From NCBI GenBank assembly GCA_000435755.1, contig FR889078.1:1-9325 (forward strand): a stretch of DNA of 9,325 nt, read 5' to 3'. The notes below the pieces were generated by a model that saw only the letters and a program-made list of their open reading frames with translations, had not been told where the DNA came from and did no database searches. This document shows, piece after piece, positions 6,322 to 9,325 of this stretch; within the stretch, counting starts at the first letter, position 1; the number at the start of each line of letters is the position of its first letter. A program made the translations under genes and the position numbers. This stretch comes from Clostridium sp. CAG:508. GTDB lineage: Bacteria > Bacillota > Clostridia > TANB77 > CAG-508.

Positions 6322-6353
6322 ATAGCAGATAATTATTTAAAATTATCTGCTAT
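6322..6353 (+). terminator. 13-bp hairpin, copy 2 of the GCAGATAAT-type element
   Basis: ATAGCAGATAATT (6322-6334) pairs perfectly with AATTATCTGCTAT (6341-6353) around ATTTAA. No uninterrupted T tract follows, so it may be a weak terminator or an mRNA 3'-end stabiliser for the preceding operon. Unlike the other copies, the loop lacks TTGA and no -10 follows at the right distance. Confidence 0.65.
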
Positions 6354-6392
6354 ATTGCTTTGAAAAATTTTTACAAAATCTTAAAATAAACA

Positions 6393-6421
6393 TTGACATA
6401 TTAGTTAATTTGCTATATAAT
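6393..6421 (+). promoter_or_regulatory. Consensus sigma-A-type promoter for the RhuM-Fic gene
   Basis: TTGACA (6393-6398) and TATAAT (6416-6421) are both perfect and 17 bases apart. Transcription from about 6428 gives an ~80-base leader before the ATG at 6510. This is the strongest-looking promoter in the window. No obvious operator palindrome overlaps it. Confidence 0.85.
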
Positions 6422-6509
6422 ACGAACAATAGTTTTAAAATAATATATGAAAATTATATATAATAATATACGTAGCTATACTAAATTTTGTAAAAAAGGA
6501 AGTGTTTCT

Positions 6510-7451
6510 ATGGAAGAAAAAAAGAATGAAATTATTTTATTTGAAAATCAAGGAGTGAAGTTAGAGGTAAGTCTAAGAGAAGAAACAGTATGGCTTACAC
6601 AAGCACAAATGGCAGAACTATTTGATGTAAAACAATCTACATTAAGTGAACACATTAATAATATTTTTAAAGAAGGCGAACTTGAAGAAAAAACTTCTAT
6701 CGGAATTTCCGATAAAAGTTCTGGAGGTAGAAAATCAAAATTATACAATTTAGATGTTATAATATCAGTTGGCTATAGAGTTAAGTCGAGAAATGGAGTT
6801 ATCTTCAGAAAATGGGCTACACAAATACTAAAAGATTATATGCTAAAAGGTTATGCAGTAAATCAAAAAAGATTAGAATATTTAGAAAAAACAATTAAAT
6901 TAATAGACATAGCAAACCGCATGGATGAACGACTAGAAGGGAATGATGCAAAAGAAATTTTAAAGGTAATTGGTGAATATTCAAAAGCACTAGATTTACT
7001 TGACGATTATGATCATAAAACATTAAAGAAAATAGATGGAAGTGTAGATGAAAGAAAAATTGAATATAAAAATTGTATTGAGATAATAAACAAACTAAGA
7101 TTTAATGAAGAAAGTACACTATTTGCAGTAGAAAGAGATAGAGGATTAGAATCAATTATAGGCAATATTTATCAAAGTTTTGCTGGAAAAGAAATATATA
7201 AAAGTGTTGAAGAAAAGGGAGCAAACTTTTTATATCTAATAGTGAAAAATCATGTGTTTGCAGATGGAAACAAAAGAATTGCAGCTACATTGTTTATATA
7301 TTTTTTAAACTTTTATGGAATACTATACAAAAATGGAGAACAAACAATAGACAACAATACATTAGCGGCATTAACATTATTAATTGCAGAATCAAACCCA
7401 AAAGAAAAAGATGTTATTATAGATTTAGTAATGAATTTCTTGAATAATTAA
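6510..7451 (+). CDS. RhuM-Fic/DOC fusion protein
   Basis: A 313-residue two-domain protein. Residues 1-110 match the RhuM (virulence RhuM) domain: a strand EIILFENQGVKLEV, then EETVWLTQAQMAELFDVKQSTLSEHI (24-49), a helix-turn-helix-like segment, and the GGRKSKLYNLDVIISVGYRVKS block. The C-terminal part is a Fic/Doc fold with catalytic motif HVFADGNKR (248-256): His248 for catalysis, Phe250, Asp252 and the GNKR phosphate-binding turn of the Doc branch. Fic proteins transfer AMP or another phosphate group to target proteins; Doc phosphorylates EF-Tu. Target and activity here are unknown. ATG 6510 is chosen because AAAAGGAAGTG (6494-6504) precedes it and the family starts here; the upstream in-frame ATG 6447 has no ribosome binding site. 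It is monocistronic, with a consensus promoter and a terminator, and no Phd-like antitoxin gene is adjacent. Confidence 0.9.
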   Translation: MEEKKNEIILFENQGVKLEVSLREETVWLTQAQMAELFDVKQSTLSEHINNIFKEGELEEKTSIGISDKSSGGRKSKLYNLDVIISVGYRVKSRNGVIFRKWATQILKDYMLKGYAVNQKRLEYLEKTIKLIDIANRMDERLEGNDAKEILKVIGEYSKALDLLDDYDHKTLKKIDGSVDERKIEYKNCIEIINKLRFNEESTLFAVERDRGLESIIGNIYQSFAGKEIYKSVEEKGANFLYLIVKNHVFADGNKRIAATLFIYFLNFYGILYKNGEQTIDNNTLAALTLLIAESNPKEKDVIIDLVMNFLNN

Positions 7452-7461
7452 AATCTTTGGA

Positions 7462-7499
7462 AAAGAGGCAGATATTTAGTTGAAAATATCTGCCTTTTT
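7462..7499 (+). terminator. Strong hairpin terminator, copy 3 of the element
   Basis: GGCAGATATTT (7467-7477) pairs perfectly with AAATATCTGCC (7484-7494) around AGTTGA. Extension by AAAGA and TTTTT gives about 16 bp, ending in five T (7495-7499). It lies 11 bases after the RhuM-Fic stop. Compared with copy 4, both arms have changed together (GATATTT/AAATATC against GATAATT/AATTATC), keeping the pairing. Confidence 0.85.
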
Positions 7500-7509
7500 G
7501 TTATATAAT
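7480..7509 (+). promoter_or_regulatory. Promoter embedded in hairpin copy 3
   Basis: TTGAAA (7480-7485) in the terminator loop and first bases of the 3' arm is followed by TATAAT (7504-7509) after 18 bases. It is the only promoter-like signal before the small gene at 7539. Confidence 0.6.
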
Positions 7510-7538
7510 AACAACTAGAAAACTTAAGGAGTGGAAAT

Positions 7539-7694
7539 ATGAGTAAATATGAACCATTATGGAACTATCTAAAAGAAAATAAAAAGAAAAGTTATAAACT
7601 AACTTATGAAAAAATAAAAAACATTCTTGGATTTGAAATAGATCATTCCTTTTTAAGTTATAAAAAAGCTAAAATCAGGAGAAAGCTTATATAA
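7539..7694 (+). CDS. Small basic protein of unknown function, probably truncated
   Basis: A 51-residue frame with an excellent ribosome binding site (AAGGAGTGG, 7526-7534) and its own promoter and hairpin terminator. It begins MSKYEPLWNYLKENKKKSYKL, then LTYEKIKNILGFEIDHSFLSYKK. This resembles small Clostridia proteins of about 70-90 residues that share a YxPLWxYL...LTFEEIxxILGxxIDHSFLxYKK pattern (from memory, family unnamed). In those the protein continues; here it ends in the basic tail AKIRRKLI. In the +1 frame the reading continues KLKSGESLYKFEI before a stop, so a one-base indel near the A run at 7663-7668 may have damaged the end. It could be an intact short protein or a recent pseudogene. 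Function unknown. Confidence 0.6.
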   Translation: MSKYEPLWNYLKENKKKSYKLTYEKIKNILGFEIDHSFLSYKKAKIRRKLI

Positions 7695-7727
7695 GTTTGA
7701 AATTTAATAAAAAATGAAATAAAAAGT

Positions 7728-7759
7728 GTGGCAGATAATTGGTTGAAATTATCTGCCAC
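7728..7759 (+). terminator. 13-bp hairpin, copy 4 of the element
   Basis: GTGGCAGATAATT (7728-7740) pairs perfectly with AATTATCTGCCAC (7747-7759) around GGTTGA. Only TT follows, so termination may be modest. It closes the small gene at 7539-7694 and carries the -35 of the next promoter. Confidence 0.75.
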
Positions 7760-7771
7760 TTATTATATAAT
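7743..7771 (+). promoter_or_regulatory. Promoter embedded in hairpin copy 4
   Basis: TTGAAA (7743-7748) in the loop and first bases of the 3' arm and TATAAT (7766-7771) are exactly 17 bases apart. Transcription from about 7778 would begin some 34 bases before the PAP2 ATG. Confidence 0.65.
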
Positions 7772-7811
7772 TACACAGTAATAAAAAACAAAAGAAATAA
7801 GAGGCGAAAAA

Positions 7812-8450
7812 ATGAAAGAAGATTGGAAAGAACTTATAAAGAAAAATCTAAAATGGGTTGTACTATTTATTTGTCTAGTAGGTTTTTTAGCATTAGCAGA
7901 AGATGTTTTTAATAAAGAAATAATGAATGGAGACATTATTGGATATAAACTTATATCAACATTTTTAATATCTGATTTTGTAACACCAATAGCAAAATTT
8001 ATAACTAATTTTGGCGGGGCAATATTTTTATCAATAGCAACAGTTATGTTATTTTTACTTATAAAAAATAAAAAAATAGGTCTATCAATTATTTCGAACA
8101 TAGTTATTATTACAATTCTAAATCAATTATTAAAAAGAATATTGCAAAGACCAAGACCAACTGAATTTAGAATAGTTGAAGAAACAGGATATAGTTTTCC
8201 TTCAGGACATTCAATGGTAAGCATGGCTTTTTATGGATATTTAATATATTTAATTTATAGATATATAAAAAATAAATATGTAAAATGGACATTGATTACA
8301 ATATTAAGCATACTAATTTGTTTAATAGGTATAAGCAGAATTTATTTAGGAGTACATTATACAAGTGATGTACTAGGTGGATTCTTGTTATCAATATCAT
8401 ATTTAGTTATATATATAAGTTCAATTAAAAAATTAATACCAGAAGAATAA
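7812..8450 (+). CDS. PAP2-family membrane phosphatase
   Basis: A 212-residue membrane protein that dephosphorylates a lipid phosphate at the outer face of the membrane, for example undecaprenyl pyrophosphate, phosphatidylglycerophosphate or phosphatidate. All three PAP2 catalytic motifs are intact: KX6RP at K108-P116, PSGH at 130-133 with acid/base His133, and SRX5HX3D at S175-D186 with nucleophile His182. About six hydrophobic segments are visible (roughly 14-30, 48-64, 70-85, 90-106, 138-150, 158-175, 188-203). Length is typical of BcrC/PgpB-like single-domain members. The exact lipid cannot be read from the sequence. A GAGG (7801-7804) ribosome binding site precedes the ATG, and the promoter lies in the upstream hairpin. 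No terminator follows, so the tag gene may be on the same transcript. Confidence 0.93.
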   Translation: MKEDWKELIKKNLKWVVLFICLVGFLALAEDVFNKEIMNGDIIGYKLISTFLISDFVTPIAKFITNFGGAIFLSIATVMLFLLIKNKKIGLSIISNIVIITILNQLLKRILQRPRPTEFRIVEETGYSFPSGHSMVSMAFYGYLIYLIYRYIKNKYVKWTLITILSILICLIGISRIYLGVHYTSDVLGGFLLSISYLVIYISSIKKLIPEE

Positions 8451-8477
8451 GTATAATTTGTAGGAGGAGAATTAAAT

Positions 8478-8534
8478 ATGAATAAGAATGAAATTGTAAT
8501 AGCAACTATGATTATGAATAAGAAAATAATATGA
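8478..8534 (+). other. 18-codon ORF with strong ribosome binding site (relic or leader)
   Basis: The best ribosome binding site in this part, AGGAGGAG (8462-8469), precedes an ORF of only 18 codons (MNKNEIVIATMIMNKKII). A 12-base direct repeat TATGAATAAGAA lies at its start (8477-8488) and near its end (8513-8524), which could mark a slippage or deletion event. IVIAT is reminiscent of the start of RdgB/HAM1 pyrophosphatases, but the match is too short to name. A bare TATAAT at 8452-8457 lacks a good -35. It may be a gene remnant or a translated leader. Confidence 0.4.
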
Positions 8535-8572
8535 GTAAATATTTTGTTCAAAAGAAAGGTACAGCATTATGA
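8531..8572 (+). other. 13-codon ORF overlapping both neighbours by ATGA
   Basis: ATG 8531 overlaps the stop of the preceding 18-codon ORF (ATGA), and its own TGA (8570-8572) overlaps the start of tag (ATGA). It encodes MSKYFVQKKGTAL. The chain of overlaps would let ribosomes loaded at the strong upstream site pass into tag. No function is known, and it may simply be what is left of a deleted gene. Confidence 0.35.
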
Positions 8573-9111
8573 CAAGATGTAAATGGTGCAACTTAAAAAA
8601 TGAAAAATACATAGAATACCACGATAAAGAATGGGGAGTTCCTGTATATGATGACAAACATTTATATGAAATGCTAATCTTAGAATCTTTCCAAGCTGGT
8701 TTATCTTGGGAGTGTGTGTTAAATAAAAGAGAAGATTTTAGAAAAGCATTTGATAATTTCGAAATAGACAAGGTATCTGATTATGATGAAAAAAAGGTAC
8801 AAGAGCTATTAAAGAATGAAAATATTATAAGAAATAAATTAAAAATAAATGCAGCTATAAACAATAGTAAAATATTTAAAGAAATACAAAATGAATACAA
8901 AACATTTTCAAATTATATTTGGAGCTTTACAAACAACAAAGTAATATATGAAATAGGAAAAACAAGCTCAGAGTTATCAGATATAATTTCAAAAGATTTG
9001 CAAAAAAGAGGAATGAGATTTGTAGGAACAACAATTATATATTCTTATTTACAAGCAATAGGTGTGATTTATTCACACGATAAAGAATGTTTTTTGTATA
9101 AAATTAAATAG
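8569..9111 (+). CDS. tag: DNA-3-methyladenine glycosylase I
   Basis: A 180-residue cytoplasmic base-excision repair enzyme that removes 3-methyladenine from alkylated DNA. It opens with MTRCKWC and YHDKEWGVPVYDD, the Tag signature, followed by LESFQAGLSW (38-47). E39 and W47 correspond to the base-pocket Glu38 and Trp46 of E. coli Tag. The zinc ligands are all present: C4, H18, and H170 with C174 in a C-terminal HX3C. KRGMRFVGTTIIYSYLQAIG is the helix-hairpin region with the conserved FVG. Length is close to the usual 185-190. Only a weak AAAGG (8555-8559) stands directly before the ATG, and the start overlaps the stop of a tiny upstream ORF, so expression may depend on coupled translation from the strong site at 8462. 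It belongs with the NUDIX and UDG-like genes as a third repair or sanitation function in the window. Confidence 0.95.
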   Translation: MTRCKWCNLKNEKYIEYHDKEWGVPVYDDKHLYEMLILESFQAGLSWECVLNKREDFRKAFDNFEIDKVSDYDEKKVQELLKNENIIRNKLKINAAINNSKIFKEIQNEYKTFSNYIWSFTNNKVIYEIGKTSSELSDIISKDLQKRGMRFVGTTIIYSYLQAIGVIYSHDKECFLYKIK

Positions 9112-9112
9112 G

Positions 9113-9237
9113 ATGTATCTTCAAATATTCTTAATTTTGTGGATTTTAAAAATAGAAAATGCTATAATAATAATCTGAATTTGTTTTAAGAATCGGACAT
9201 GCTTTTATGGATTGGGAAAAATATTTAAAAGATACAT
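9113..9237. repeat. Inverted-repeat pair enclosing ~125 bp
   Basis: ATGTATCTT (9113-9121) is the exact reverse complement of AAGATACAT (9229-9237). The match extends inward to about 20 bases with one indel and a few mismatches (AAATATT on both sides). A perfect extended -10 (TGCTATAAT, 9160-9168) lies between, with only a weak -35. The interior holds no credible gene; the longest frame near its end is about 20 codons. It could be a small non-autonomous element, a long-range RNA stem after tag, or chance in AT-rich DNA. Confidence 0.35.
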
Positions 9238-9255
9238 AAATTAGATGAATGTTAT

Positions 9256-9283
9256 AAGATATAATAGAAATATTATATCTTTT
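9256..9283 (+). terminator. Hairpin with short T tract downstream of tag
   Basis: AAGATATAAT (9256-9265) pairs perfectly with ATTATATCTT (9272-9281) around AGAAAT, followed by TTTT (9280-9283). The stem is almost all A-T, so it is a moderate terminator candidate for tag or for a transcript starting near 9175. Nothing recognisable as a gene follows to the end of the window. Confidence 0.5.
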
Positions 9284-9325
9284 CAGACTGTTGACAAAGT
9301 ATATAAAAATATTTTGTTCCTAAAT

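Noticed and set aside
6447..6509. ATG at 6447 as the start of the RhuM-Fic protein
   Set aside because: It has no ribosome binding site and adds 21 residues outside the family domain; ATG 6510 has a good site and fits the family.
2629..7759. Four repeated palindromes as a CRISPR array
   Set aside because: Copies are hundreds to thousands of bases apart with genes between them, differ in sequence, and no cas genes are present.
2625..7771. Hairpin-separated cassettes as an integron array
   Set aside because: The hairpins are short and lack the paired RYYYAAC/GTTRRRY core sites and larger imperfect structure of attC sites. Each gene has a promoter, unlike integron cassettes, and no integrase is visible.
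8452..8457. TATAAT before the small ORFs as the promoter of tag
   Set aside because: There is no TTG-type -35 at 16-18 bases and no extended TG, and TATAAT is frequent by chance in such AT-rich DNA; left only as a weak possibility.

Overview
This is a low-GC (very AT-rich) window with AAA/AGA/ATA-heavy codon use, strong AGGAGG-type ribosome binding sites, and both TGA and TAA as stops. It looks like chromosomal DNA of a Bacillota organism, most likely an anaerobic Clostridia-type bacterium. The family content (AbrB/SpoVT-like regulator, GufA-type ZIP, RhuM/Fic, PAP2, Tag) fits, but no gene identifies a species. Every recognised gene is on the + strand.

Layout. The end of an unidentified gene (1-102) is followed by a terminator whose 3' arm carries the -35 of the next promoter. 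Next is a three-gene operon: an AbrB/MazE-like regulator, an ABC ATPase and an ABC-2 permease (198-1854). A gene of unknown function with its own extended -10 promoter follows (1920-2624). A second promoter inside a hairpin drives a relic of a short-chain dehydrogenase (2694-2765). It then drives a tightly packed run of NUDIX hydrolase, uracil-DNA-glycosylase-like protein, ZIP metal transporter, membrane-tethered ECF-like sigma factor and membrane-anchored extracytoplasmic protein (2776-6232). A consensus TTGACA-17-TATAAT promoter drives a RhuM-Fic/Doc fusion (6510-7451). Then come a 51-residue basic protein, probably truncated (7539-7694), a PAP2 membrane phosphatase (7812-8450), two tiny overlapping ORFs, and DNA-3-methyladenine glycosylase I (8569-9111). 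The last ~215 bases hold an inverted-repeat pair, a hairpin and no convincing gene.

How it works together. The regulator probably controls the ABC exporter, and three AAGTAT repeats spaced exactly 9 bp lie over its -10. NUDIX, UDG-like and Tag share a theme of nucleotide-pool cleaning and base repair. The sigma factor has two C-terminal membrane segments around a ~50-residue outside loop and sits next to an anchored outside protein, which suggests an envelope-sensing pair.

Most notable pattern. Four intergenic regions carry versions of one hairpin (GCAGATAATT / AATTATCTGC). In three of them the loop supplies a TTGAAA -35 box, with a TATAAT/TATAAA -10 17-18 bp downstream. The same short element therefore seems to end one gene and start the next. 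The fourth copy lacks the TTGA loop, and there a separate consensus promoter is present. The first terminator of the window uses the same terminator-promoter overlap with an unrelated stem.
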